Program-made: the position numbers and the translations under genes
Assembly: GCF_004564275.1 (NCBI RefSeq)
Contig: NZ_SPDV01000002.1
Location: 186,001 to 250,000 of the forward strand
Direction: 5' to 3'
Length of the DNA stretch: 64,000 nt
DNA from: Sphingomonas parva (ex Maeng et al. 2020)
Lineage (GTDB): Bacteria > Pseudomonadota > Alphaproteobacteria > Sphingomonadales > Sphingomonadaceae
Shown here: positions 45,945 through 53,984 of the stretch, piece by piece
Position numbering within the stretch: the stretch's first letter is position 1
How the letters are laid out: each line of letters opens with the position of its first letter
Notes under the pieces: generated by a model
The model's input: only the letters and a program-made list of their open reading frames with translations
The model's database searches: none
Told to the model about the DNA's origin: nothing

Positions 45945-46472
45945 ATGCGCCGATCGAGACGAGACCCGCCCCGCTGGTTCGGCCCCGGCCTCCTCGCCGG
46001 CATGTTCGCGGCCGCCGCCGCCCTCGCCGGCGCCGGCGTGCTGCTCCATCGGCCGGACGATCAGGCGGTCGCCGTCGCCGGCCGCACCTATGTCGTTCCG
46101 CCCGGCGAGCTGTCCGCGCACACTCGCGATCCGCATCTGTTCGTCCGGATCAGGCCCGTGGACCGCCCGTTCGAGATCGTCCACGATGCGCGCGCGACGG
46201 GGCGGCGCGACCGGACCGGCGTGCCGCACATCTTCTCGGTCAACGATCATGCCGGCCACGACGTGACCTATGGACGCGACGGCCGCTCGCTCGTTCTCTG
46301 CCGGCGCGCGACCGGCCCGGCCGGCGGGTGCGGCACCTGGGTGGAGCATGGCGGCGCGACCTGGTCGGTCCTCTTCCCGGAGGTTCATCGCGATCGCGCC
46401 GACGCGCTCGCCCGTGAGGCCACGGCGCTGCTCAGGCGCTACGACACGCGCGCGGGCCGGTGGATGCGGTGA
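45945..46472 (+). CDS. Exported or membrane-anchored protein, unknown
   Basis: A 175-residue protein with one N-terminal helix (GLLAGMFAAAAALAGAGVLL) and a hydrophilic domain rich in His, Asp and Arg, with a possible Cys pair (LVLCRRA and GGCGTW). Repeated His-rich pieces (SVNDHAGHDVTY, VEHGG) could bind a metal. It starts 13 nt after the antiporter stop with GAGAGAG upstream, so it is probably in the same operon. Family not recognised. Confidence 0.6.
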   Translation: MRRSRRDPPRWFGPGLLAGMFAAAAALAGAGVLLHRPDDQAVAVAGRTYVVPPGELSAHTRDPHLFVRIRPVDRPFEIVHDARATGRRDRTGVPHIFSVNDHAGHDVTYGRDGRSLVLCRRATGPAGGCGTWVEHGGATWSVLFPEVHRDRADALAREATALLRRYDTRAGRWMR

Positions 46473-46885
46473 GACGGGTGGGCGCCCCTCGACGCCAGGC
46501 TGCGGCGCAACCCGCCTGCGCCGAGCCCGCGCGCTCCTCGCGCGCCGCGCGGAAGAGCCCTTTCGCCGCGCTCCTGATCCTGCTCGGCCTGATGCTGGCC
46601 GGCGGACCGGGGACGGTCCCGGCCGCCGGCGATCCGCTGGCGCGGCCGAACGCGCTTCGACAGGGCGGGCCGGCGCGTTCGCTGCTCCGCAGCGATCAGG
46701 GCAACCGCCTCTGGACCGATGCCGCACCGGCGGATGCGGATTCGCTCGGGCCGCCGCCCTCGCCGAACATCGTGGTCGAGCGTCTCGCGACGCGGCCCGG
46801 CCAACTATTCACGCCCGGCGCGTTCGCCGGCCTGCCCGGCCGGGCAGCCGCACCCTATCGGGCACGCGCCCCTCCGGCGGGCTGA
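46469..46885 (+). CDS. Proline/arginine-rich exported protein, unknown
   Basis: A 138-residue protein: basic N-terminus, one helix (SPFAALLILLGLMLAGGPG) and a Pro/Ala-rich tail. The GTG start overlaps the previous stop (GTGA, 46469-46472), which supports translation; GTG 46460 is also in frame. No domain seen. Confidence 0.5.
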   Translation: MRRVGAPRRQAAAQPACAEPARSSRAARKSPFAALLILLGLMLAGGPGTVPAAGDPLARPNALRQGGPARSLLRSDQGNRLWTDAAPADADSLGPPPSPNIVVERLATRPGQLFTPGAFAGLPGRAAAPYRARAPPAG

Positions 46886-46929
46886 CCGCCGCAATGCGGC
46901 TCCGTCAGACCATCAACCGGAGAAACATC

Positions 46930-47103
46930 ATGTCATCTGCAACCTATCGACTGACCCTCATCCACCGCAGCCTCGACGACGCGATCAGCAAGGAAATGCG
47001 GCGCCGGCGGCCGGACAGCTTCAAGCTGCTGCGGCTGAAGAAGCTGCGCCTCGCGGTGAAGGATCGCCTCGCGGCGCTGATGCGCAGATCGCGCGCCTCG
47101 TAA
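46930..47103 (+). CDS. DUF465 (YdcH-like) small protein
   Basis: A 57-residue protein, almost entirely helical and basic: HRSLDDAISKEMRRRRPDS then LLRLKKLRLAVKDRLAALM. This is the DUF465/YdcH pattern of two helices forming a hairpin. GGAG lies seven bases before the ATG. A strong bidirectional hairpin follows. Function of the family is unknown. Confidence 0.85.
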   Translation: MSSATYRLTLIHRSLDDAISKEMRRRRPDSFKLLRLKKLRLAVKDRLAALMRRSRAS

Positions 47104-47109
47104 CGGGGA

Positions 47110-47140
47110 GGGGCCGGCGCCTGTCGCGGGCGCCGGCCCC
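47110..47140. terminator. Bidirectional terminator hairpin
   Basis: Perfect 12-bp stem GGGGCCGGCGCC / GGCGCCGGCCCC with a 7-nt loop, placed between the convergent DUF465 and DUF983 genes, 6 nt after one stop and 15 nt from the other. No T-run, but the position and symmetry suit both strands. Confidence 0.6.
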
Positions 47141-47155
47141 ATAGGCCTCATCGGC

Positions 47156-47602
47156 TCACCAGGGATGAGGCTCGGACTTCAGCTCCGGGCCTTCGTCTCC
47201 ATAGGGCCGCCAGGTGCCGCTGATCCGTCCTTCCCGCGCCTTGTAGAAGAACTGGCTGCACACCAGCCAGCCCTTCAGCGGTCGGAGGGGCAGCACGCAG
47301 GTGATCACCAGGAACGGCAGGCTGGTGACGAAATGCACCCACATCGGGGGGTCCACCCAGATCTGCAGCATGACGGCGAACACGACGGCGGGCACGCAGC
47401 CGAAGGTGATCACGAAGAAAGCGGGGCCGTCCGCCGGGTCGGCGAAGTCGTAGCTCAGCCCGCAGACCTCGCAGCCGGGTGCGAGCTTCAGGAAACCGGC
47501 GAACAGATGGCCTTTCCCGCAGCGCGGGCAGCGCCCGCGGAGCCCGGTCTGCACAGGGGGCAGCTTCGGCCAGGCTTCCGCCTCGGCAATCTCGTCGGTC
47601 AT
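47156..47602 (-). CDS. DUF983 membrane protein
   Basis: A 148-residue protein with an N-terminal zinc-ribbon-like part (GRCPRCGKGHLFAGFLKL, then CEVCGL, four Cys) and two helices (FFVITFGCVPAVVFAVML; PFLVITCVLPLRPLKG). This is the DUF983 layout, common in alphaproteobacteria and often near cytochrome-oxidase assembly genes. ATG 47602 and 47605 are both possible after GGAG. Function unknown. Confidence 0.9.
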   Translation of the reverse strand: MTDEIAEAEAWPKLPPVQTGLRGRCPRCGKGHLFAGFLKLAPGCEVCGLSYDFADPADGPAFFVITFGCVPAVVFAVMLQIWVDPPMWVHFVTSLPFLVITCVLPLRPLKGWLVCSQFFYKAREGRISGTWRPYGDEGPELKSEPHPW

Positions 47603-47853
47603 CATGAACTCCGCGTCGCGCGGGACTTGCACGCCGTTTGATCGCGCCTACGCTCATGGCAAGGCCGTGGAAAGTGGACAGATTGTCCCACAGCGGGCGG
47701 CAACCGGCCGAATCACTCGCAGCAGGTCGCCGACCTGGTCGGCGCGGTCGGCGCATAGGCCTGTCGCGTCCACCGACTCGCGCCGCGCCCGATTGCATGG
47801 CGGTCGCGATCGAGCGCCCGTCGTCTGACGCTGGCTGAGGCGAAGACGAGGGC

Positions 47854-48546
47854 TCAATCGCCGGCGTCCAGGGCGTAGCCGGCAGCGCGGACCGTGCGGA
47901 TCAGCTCCTTGCCGCCATGAGCGTTCAGCGCCAGCCGCAGCCGGCGGATCTGGACGTCGACGGTGCGGATCTCGATCACCGCATCCTGTCCCCAGACGGC
48001 GTCGAGCAGCCGCTCGCGCGAGAACACCCGCCCCTGATGCTCGAGCAGGTGCCGCAGCACCTTGAACTCGGTGGGCCCCAGGCTGATCGGCCCGCCGGAG
48101 CGGCGCACCTTGTAATTGGCCGTGTCGAGCTCGAGGTCGTGGTAGCGCAGGGTCGCGCCGGAAAGGGCAGGGCGCACGCGCCGAAGCACCGCGTTGACGC
48201 GGGCCACCAGCTCCTTGGGGCTGAACGGCTTGGTGACGTAATCGTCTGCTCCGGTCTCGAGACCACGCACCCGATCCGCCTCCTCGCCCCGGGCGGTCAG
48301 CATGATGATCGGCAGATTGGCGGTCGGGGCATCCCGCCGCAGCCTTCGGCAGACCTCCAGGCCGGACAGTTCCTCCAGCATCCAGTCGAGGATCATCACG
48401 TCGGGCTCCAGCTCTTCGGCGAGGATCAGGCCTTCCTCGCCGCTGGCGGTCTGGGTGACGTCGAAATCCTCGCGCTCGAAATGCCACCGGACCAGCTGGG
48501 CGAGCCCGAGGTCGTCTTCCAGCAGCAGCAATTTCTTACGCGGCAT
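47854..48546 (-). CDS. phoB: Phosphate regulon response regulator PhoB
   Basis: A 230-residue OmpR-family regulator closest in pattern to PhoB: LLLEDDLGLAQLVRWHFERE, phospho-Asp in VMILDWMLEELSGLEVC, DYVTKPFSPKELVARV, and a winged helix with LGPTEFKVLRHLLEHQGRVFSRE and RTVRAAGYALD. It would bind the three Pho boxes in this window and be phosphorylated by PhoR (11513). It overlaps the PhoU-like gene by 11 nt and is the third gene of a Pho-box-preceded operon, so it is probably autoinduced. GGAG lies eight bases before the ATG. Confidence 0.9.
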   Translation of the reverse strand: MPRKKLLLLEDDLGLAQLVRWHFEREDFDVTQTASGEEGLILAEELEPDVMILDWMLEELSGLEVCRRLRRDAPTANLPIIMLTARGEEADRVRGLETGADDYVTKPFSPKELVARVNAVLRRVRPALSGATLRYHDLELDTANYKVRRSGGPISLGPTEFKVLRHLLEHQGRVFSRERLLDAVWGQDAVIEIRTVDVQIRRLRLALNAHGGKELIRTVRAAGYALDAGD

Positions 48547-49243
48547 TCGTCTGCTCCGGGAAGGAAAGGGGCGGAAGGGCGGTTGGCGCCAAGGCGGTTC
48601 CGGCCGCGGCGGCGCAAACCTCCGCGGCGATGGCGGCCGAATGTTCGGCGATGCGTGCGAAGCTTCTCGAGATCAGCAGCACGGCCACCGCGCTGGCAGC
48701 AGCGCCACGGTCCAGCCGCATCTCGGCGACGCATTCCTCCAGAAGGGCGAGATGAAGCCGCTCGGAGTCATTGGCCAGGGCGGCAAGCGTCTCCGCAGCT
48801 GAAGCGTCGCCCGTTACGAACGCGTCGATCGCGCATCGCATCCCATCGCGGGCGAGGCGCGCAAGGTTGCCGAACCCCCTGGGGCAGGGCAGCGGCCTCG
48901 TCACCTGCGGGATGGCGGCGACGATGCTCAGCGACTGCGCCGCTGTCCGCTCGAGCAGCGCGACGATCTTGAGGATCGCCATGATCTGCCGGAGATCGCC
49001 CGCGACCGGTGCTCGCAGGGCGAGGACGCACAGCGCGCTCTTCTCGGCCGCCGCTGCGCTGCGCAGAAGCAATGCGATCGCCTCCCGGCACCGGGCCGCG
49101 CGGTCCGGATCGCCCTTGATCACCGCTTCGGCGGCATCCCACGCGGCGGCTTCGGCGAGGCCGCCGATGGCGGCAACGTCGCCGCGCAACGATGCCAGGT
49201 CCTCGTTGAACGCCTTGACGATATGCGTGCCGACACCGCTCAT
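48536..49243 (-). CDS. Degenerate PhoU-family protein
   Basis: A 235-residue PhoU homologue with two three-helix repeats, starting GTHIVKAFNEDLASLRGDV like true PhoU. The metal-cluster motifs are eroded: repeat 1 has ERTAAQSLS where PhoU has ERMGDYAKN, and repeat 2 has ARIAEHSAA where PhoU has ERIGDHATN. Intact PhoU is encoded at 6262, so this copy is likely specialised, perhaps to bind PhoR or PhoB without metal. ATG 49243 is chosen for its GGAGG site; ATG 49345 overlaps the previous stop (ATGA) and would add 34 residues. It overlaps phoB by 11 nt. Confidence 0.87.
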   Translation of the reverse strand: MSGVGTHIVKAFNEDLASLRGDVAAIGGLAEAAAWDAAEAVIKGDPDRAARCREAIALLLRSAAAAEKSALCVLALRAPVAGDLRQIMAILKIVALLERTAAQSLSIVAAIPQVTRPLPCPRGFGNLARLARDGMRCAIDAFVTGDASAAETLAALANDSERLHLALLEECVAEMRLDRGAAASAVAVLLISRSFARIAEHSAAIAAEVCAAAAGTALAPTALPPLSFPEQTNAA

Positions 49244-49341
49244 GCCGCCCTCCGCGAATAGTCCCCCACAGCTTCTGCGCGGATAGGATGACAGCCATGT
49301 GACTGCGGCCGCGGCGGGCGCGAATTCCTGCCGGAAGCCGG

Positions 49342-50469
49342 TCATCGTCCGCCCTCCCGGGCAGGCGCTGCGTCCGCGAGGGGCCGGGCGGGCTGATCCG
49401 GCGGCCGGGAGATCAGGATGGCCTCCTCAGCGGTAATCGTGCCGTCGAGCGCGAGCGCGCGCGCGGTCGAGGCGAGGTTCCGCGTCTCGCGGAAAGCGTG
49501 ACTGGCGATCACCGCCTCGTCGCCACCACGATCGATCAGGAGCTGGATCGGATCGTCGATCACGACGGCTTCGAACAACGGTGTCACACCGCGATAGCCG
49601 CTGTACGCACAGCGCGCGCAACCTTTGGGCCGGTGCAGAATGGTCCCGGGCTCGAAGCCGAGCCGCGCCGTAACGGCCTTGTCGCCCTGGACGGGCTCGG
49701 CGCAGTCGGCGCACAGCCTCGGCGCGAGCCGCTGGCCGATCGCGAGGCGGAGCACGGAGGCGATGTGGAACGGTGCGATACGCATCGCCTTCAGCGCGGC
49801 GATCGCGGCGATCGCGCCGGCGGTGCGGATCGCGCCGAGCACCAGCCGCCCGGCCCGTGCGGCCTCGACGGCCACCGTCGCGGCGGCAGGATCGGCCAGG
49901 CCGTCGATGGCGAGGACGTCCGGATCGAGCGCGAGGAGGTCGCGAAGCACCGCGTCCCCGCATTGCCCGGGTGCCTCGAGCACGGCGCGGATGCCATCGT
50001 CTCTGGCCGCGACGGCATGCTGCAAGGAGGTGGAGAGGCCCGATCCGGCGGTACCGGCAAAGAGCACGAGGCCCCCGGCCCCATCGAGTGCGTCGGCGAG
50101 CACCTGCTCCACGGTCTGCGGCATGCCGAGGCCGGCGAGCAAGTCTTTCCGCCCCGGACGCGGATCGACGCGGATGACGATCCGCGCACCGTCGCCGCTC
50201 GCCGTGCATCGGATCGCCTCCTCCGTGCTGCTGCGCCTTCGGGCCGCAGCGGTGAGAAGCGCGCCTTCCCCAGGGTCGAGCAGCAGATGCTCGATCAGCG
50301 CGCCGCGAACCCGCATCAGCACGGCGACTCCGTCGGCCCGGGGAACGAGGTGGACGTGCGAGGCACCGCGCCTCTGGGCCTGGTCGACGAGCGCCTCGAC
50401 GCTGTCGCGGGCCGGGTTGCTCCTCTCGCGTCGCGTGTCGTCGATCGCCGCTGGTCGCGTTGCTGCCAT
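49342..50469 (-). CDS. GspE/PulE-type protein with lost ATPase residues (pseudo-ATPase)
   Basis: A 375-residue relative of type II secretion/type IV pilus ATPases. It keeps the N2 region (RRGASHVHLVPRADG), the core layout and the zinc site (LCADC ... GCARC). Catalytic motifs are changed: Walker A is GTAGSGLST, with Leu for the Lys; the GEIRD box is DGLAD; and the His box is AIRTAG, with Arg for His. It therefore probably does not hydrolyse ATP in the usual way. No other secretion or pilus gene is near. It is the first gene after a Pho box, before the PhoU-like and phoB genes. Start MAATRP at 50469; the frame is open upstream across the Pho box. Confidence 0.85.
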   Translation of the reverse strand: MAATRPAAIDDTRRERSNPARDSVEALVDQAQRRGASHVHLVPRADGVAVLMRVRGALIEHLLLDPGEGALLTAAARRRSSTEEAIRCTASGDGARIVIRVDPRPGRKDLLAGLGMPQTVEQVLADALDGAGGLVLFAGTAGSGLSTSLQHAVAARDDGIRAVLEAPGQCGDAVLRDLLALDPDVLAIDGLADPAAATVAVEAARAGRLVLGAIRTAGAIAAIAALKAMRIAPFHIASVLRLAIGQRLAPRLCADCAEPVQGDKAVTARLGFEPGTILHRPKGCARCAYSGYRGVTPLFEAVVIDDPIQLLIDRGGDEAVIASHAFRETRNLASTARALALDGTITAEEAILISRPPDQPARPLADAAPAREGGR

Positions 50470-50528
50470 GTCGTGCGTCGCTCCTCGTCTCGCCGAGGAC
50501 GGATGTGGCGCGCCTCCGCGTCGGGCAG

Positions 50529-50557
50529 GTGACGTGCGGATGACGCTTTGATGACAA
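50529..50557 (-). promoter_or_regulatory. Pho box before the GspE-like/PhoU-like/phoB operon
   Basis: On the minus strand the three 6-mers TGTCAT, CGTCAT and CGTCAC follow each other at exact 11-bp spacing, the same geometry as the sites before pstS and the porin. It ends 60 nt before the GspE-like ATG (50469) and starts right after the terminator of the TonB-dependent receptor gene. Confidence 0.82.
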
Positions 50558-50558
50558 A

Positions 50559-50584
50559 GGGGCCGCACCATCCCGTGCGGCCCC
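50559..50584 (-). terminator. Terminator of the TonB-dependent receptor gene
   Basis: Perfect 10-bp stem GGGGCCGCAC / GTGCGGCCCC with a 6-nt loop, 28 nt after the receptor stop; on the minus strand it is followed by CTTTGTC, a short T-rich run. It separates the receptor transcript from the Pho-box operon. Confidence 0.65.
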
Positions 50585-50611
50585 TCGCATCTCCTTACCC
50601 TATGCGGGCGG

Positions 50612-53233
50612 TCAGAAGCTGATCCGCGCCTCCACGCCGAAGGTGCGGGGCGCGTTGAGGTTGCCATAATCGCCGAGCACGCCGCTGTAGCTTGGAATGC
50701 CCGTGATCGAGTCGATCACCGGTGAGGAATTGGCCGCCGAGCGCCGGTAGATGTGCGTCTCGTTCAGCAGGTTGCGCGCCCAAAGCGCCAGCCGGAGCTG
50801 GGCCTCGCCGTCGTTCATCGTGATGTCGGTCAGCGCAAGGCTGCCGTTGACGATGAAGCTCGAGTCCGTCCGCACCGGCTCCGACTGGAAGCTGTACTGC
50901 CGCCCGGCGTAATTCGCGTCGAGGTGCAGGCGGATGTTCGCGTCCGCGAAGCCGGCGGGCACTTCATAGTCGATCGCGCCCGATGCCGCGTGCTTCGGCG
51001 TGAACACCGTATAGACCTGGAACAGGGGGTTGCCCGGCAGGAACGGGTTCGCCGTCGGCGGCACATTGATGTCGGTATAGGCGTAGCTCGCCGAAAGCTG
51101 GAGCTCGTCGATCGGCTGGACCGTCAAATCGGCCTCGAAGCCCTTGATCTTCGAAGTCCCCGGCGCGTTCGCCGTCTCTTCATAATGCCGGTTGAAGTTC
51201 GGGTTCGGCGAGCCGTCGGCGAGGGTGCGCCGGACGTCCACGAAATCGAAGTCGGTCTGCGTGCCCTTGCGATTCATCAGATAGGCGGCGACGTTCAGCC
51301 GCACCCGGCGATCGAGAAACTCGGATTTTGCACCGAGCTCGAATGAATCCACCGATTCGGGGCCGAATGCGCTGAAGGTCTGCGAGCGGCTGTTGGCGCC
51401 GCCGGCGCGGAAGCCGGTCGCATATTTGGCGTAGAGATGGAGATCGCGCGCCGCGTCGAAGGCCAGGGTGACCATCGGATCGATCCGTCCTTCGCGATAG
51501 CGGAAGGGGAAGTTCACCGCGACGTTGTTGAACACGGTCAGCGCGCCGTCGCGCTTGTCATAGGTGTAGCGTGCGCCGGCGGTGACGTGGAGCGCCTCCA
51601 GGCCCGGCGGAGTCCAGGTCGCCTGGCCGAAGACCGCATAGCTCTTGGCCGTCGCCTGGCTGTCGCGCGCGACGAACCAGTCCTCGCGCTGCCATCCCTG
51701 ATTGGACGAGCTGATCGGCGGCAGGACGTCGGGGCTGTTGATCGTGTAGCCTGTGCCGGCCGAATTCCAGCGATTGGTGGTCGGCGTGGCCGCTGTCTCG
51801 CGGACCTTCTCGGTGAAATAATAGAGGCCGAGCACGTAATCGAGCGAGGCGACGCTGCCGACCGCCTGGAATTCCTGGCTCCACTGACGCTGGGAAAGCT
51901 CGGACAGGCTGTAACGGCTGAAGTTGGCGTTCGGGACGAACGTGGTGCGGTGCGCGCCGCCCGAATTGTCGAACTGGTGGGTCTCCACCTCGCGCCAGCC
52001 GGAGATCGAGCGCAGCTCGAGATCGGGGGTAAGCGCGTAGCGGATGGCAGCCGTGAGCCCCTGCGTCTCGTCGACGCTGGGCTGCTGCGGAACGCCGATC
52101 TCGGCCTCCTTCTGGCGTCGGTCGCCGCTCACCACCACCAGCGGCGAGAGCGGTGCGATGCACGGATTGGTGAGCGTGCCGGCGACGACGACATTGCATG
52201 GGGCATTGTTGAAGCGAAGCTGCGTGCCGCTGGTGCCGCCGTAGCTGCCGACGTTGTAGCCATTGGGATTGAAGTTGATCAGCTGGCTGTAGAAAGGCGT
52301 GTTTTCGTCCCGAGCCCTGTCGTACGAAAGGTCGACGGTGAGGCCGTCGACCGGCTGCCAGCGTGCCGCCGCCCGGCCGCCGACGCGGTGATAATAGTTC
52401 CAGCCTTTCTCCCCCTGAAGCGGGTTCTTCGTCGTGGCGCCCTGATGCTGGACGAGGCCGTCCAGCTTGAACGCGAGGTTGGCGAACGCGGGCAGATCGA
52501 TATGCGCTTCGGCATTGTAGCTGCCGAAATTGCCGACGCCGCCCGAGACCCGGCCGCCGAACGCGCCGGTGGGCGCACGCGTGACGATGTTGAGCGCGCC
52601 GCCCTCGGTGTTGCGGCCGAACAAGGTGCCCTGCGGCCCGCGCAGCACCTCGATTCGCTCGATGTCGAACAGCGCGGCGTTGAGGCCCTGCTGGCGACCC
52701 AGATAGATGCCGTCGATATAGACCCCGACGCCCTGGTCGCGGGCAGTCTGGTTCGCGTCGAACGGCACGATGCCGCGAATCCCGACCGTCAGCGCCGATT
52801 GGCGCGATTCGAACGTGGCGACGCGCAATGACGGTACGGCGCCGTCGGTGAGGTCGAGAAGGCTCTGGGCGCGGCGATCCTCGAGCATCTGCTCGCCGAT
52901 CACCGAGATCGCGATCGGCGTGTCCTGGAGGTTGGTCGCACGTTTGGTCGCGGTGACGACGATCTCACCGAGCTGATCGTCCACGCTCCCGATCTCGGCT
53001 GCGGCCACCTCCACCGGCGCCGCTTCGCCGTCATCAGACGTTGCGGCGGCGCGCGAGATCGTGCCGGACAGCTCCTCGGCAGCCTCCTTTGCGCCTTCAG
53101 CGCTCGCGGTCGCGGACCATGACGCCAGCAGCAGGCCCGCTTCCGCGAGCAGAAGGGTGCGCCTGCCGCGGCATGCGCGAGTTGTCGACGCCACGTTGGA
53201 GGTCGAAGCGGAAAACAAGTTGAAGGCAGGCAT
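50612..53233 (-). CDS. TonB-dependent outer-membrane receptor
   Basis: An 873-residue receptor with a long export signal (about 1-45, ending ASA before EG), plug start GEIVVTATKRATNLQDTPIA at about 90, GIRGIVPFD, VGVYIDGIYLGR, IEVLRGPQGTLFGRNTEGGA and a barrel ending in RTFGVEARISF. The plug start with LQDTPIAISV is the siderophore/general FecA-like group common in sphingomonads. It lies just upstream of the Pho operon but has its own terminator, and no convincing Pho box was found before it. Ligand unknown. Confidence 0.94.
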   Translation of the reverse strand: MPAFNLFSASTSNVASTTRACRGRRTLLLAEAGLLLASWSATASAEGAKEAAEELSGTISRAAATSDDGEAAPVEVAAAEIGSVDDQLGEIVVTATKRATNLQDTPIAISVIGEQMLEDRRAQSLLDLTDGAVPSLRVATFESRQSALTVGIRGIVPFDANQTARDQGVGVYIDGIYLGRQQGLNAALFDIERIEVLRGPQGTLFGRNTEGGALNIVTRAPTGAFGGRVSGGVGNFGSYNAEAHIDLPAFANLAFKLDGLVQHQGATTKNPLQGEKGWNYYHRVGGRAAARWQPVDGLTVDLSYDRARDENTPFYSQLINFNPNGYNVGSYGGTSGTQLRFNNAPCNVVVAGTLTNPCIAPLSPLVVVSGDRRQKEAEIGVPQQPSVDETQGLTAAIRYALTPDLELRSISGWREVETHQFDNSGGAHRTTFVPNANFSRYSLSELSQRQWSQEFQAVGSVASLDYVLGLYYFTEKVRETAATPTTNRWNSAGTGYTINSPDVLPPISSSNQGWQREDWFVARDSQATAKSYAVFGQATWTPPGLEALHVTAGARYTYDKRDGALTVFNNVAVNFPFRYREGRIDPMVTLAFDAARDLHLYAKYATGFRAGGANSRSQTFSAFGPESVDSFELGAKSEFLDRRVRLNVAAYLMNRKGTQTDFDFVDVRRTLADGSPNPNFNRHYEETANAPGTSKIKGFEADLTVQPIDELQLSASYAYTDINVPPTANPFLPGNPLFQVYTVFTPKHAASGAIDYEVPAGFADANIRLHLDANYAGRQYSFQSEPVRTDSSFIVNGSLALTDITMNDGEAQLRLALWARNLLNETHIYRRSAANSSPVIDSITGIPSYSGVLGDYGNLNAPRTFGVEARISF

Positions 53234-53420
53234 CGATAATTCCCCCGTAGAGTCGCGAAGATCGAGAAGGTCGGAACCGCCTGTTGCTGTCCGCCTCCGC
53301 CGCTGCGGCTAGGGGTGTTCGATGATATTATTGTGACAACCGGATTTTGTAATATGCGCTATTGTTGCTGTAATGGCTTCGTCACGAAAGCGACGCTGTT
53401 CCGTCACCGACGTACGTGGG

Positions 53421-53909
53421 TCAGGGAATCACCAAGGCCGTGTCGGCTTTGACCCGATCGAGCGCGATCAGCGTGCGGTAGCGCTCGACCAGCTCGTTCT
53501 CGGCGAACAGCCGGCGGGTGAGGGCTTCGTAGCTGCGCATGTCGCGTGTGACGATGATCAGCACGAAGGTGACGCCTCCCGTGACGAAATAGCATTGCTG
53601 GACGTCCGGCGTGTCGCGGAACAGCGCCTTGGCCGCGTCGACGGTCGCCGCGCGTTCGTCGCGCAGCTGCACCTCGACGATCGCGGTGATCGCCAGCGCG
53701 AGAGCGTCCGGATCGACGATCGCGACATTGCGGGTGATCACATCCGCCTCCTCGAGCGCGGCAATCCGCCGCTGCACCGCCGCCGCCGAGAGGTTGACCG
53801 CTTCGGCGATCGTCCGCTGCGGCGTCTTGTTGTCGCGCTGAAGGATCCGGAGGATCGCGCGATCGAACGCGTCGGGGGCGGCGGCGGAGCGGGGGCGCTT
53901 CTGGATCAT
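53421..53909 (-). CDS. Lrp/AsnC-family transcriptional regulator (second copy)
   Basis: A 162-residue Lrp protein with helix-turn-helix (AILRILQRDNKTPQRTIAE, LSAAAVQRRIAALEEA) and RAM domain (AITAIVEVQLRDERAATVDA). It is divergent from an EamA exporter, 75 nt between the starts, mirroring the pair at 41868/42457. The two Lrp proteins differ enough in sequence to have separate ligands. Confidence 0.92.
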   Translation of the reverse strand: MIQKRPRSAAAPDAFDRAILRILQRDNKTPQRTIAEAVNLSAAAVQRRIAALEEADVITRNVAIVDPDALALAITAIVEVQLRDERAATVDAAKALFRDTPDVQQCYFVTGGVTFVLIIVTRDMRSYEALTRRLFAENELVERYRTLIALDRVKADTALVIP

Positions 53910-53984
53910 TCGCGAGTTTTTGTTGCATCTCGGGCGCCAATCAAGAGCGCACGGCTCGCTTCGATGATGATAATCCTCGCCGCC

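Noticed and set aside
53380-53407. CGTCAC, CGACGC and CGTCAC at 11-bp spacing, looking like a fourth Pho box.
   Set aside because: The middle copy is poor and the orientation faces the 3' end of the Lrp gene with no plus-strand gene close enough. The nearby TTGTCAC before the TonB-dependent receptor has no good phased partner.
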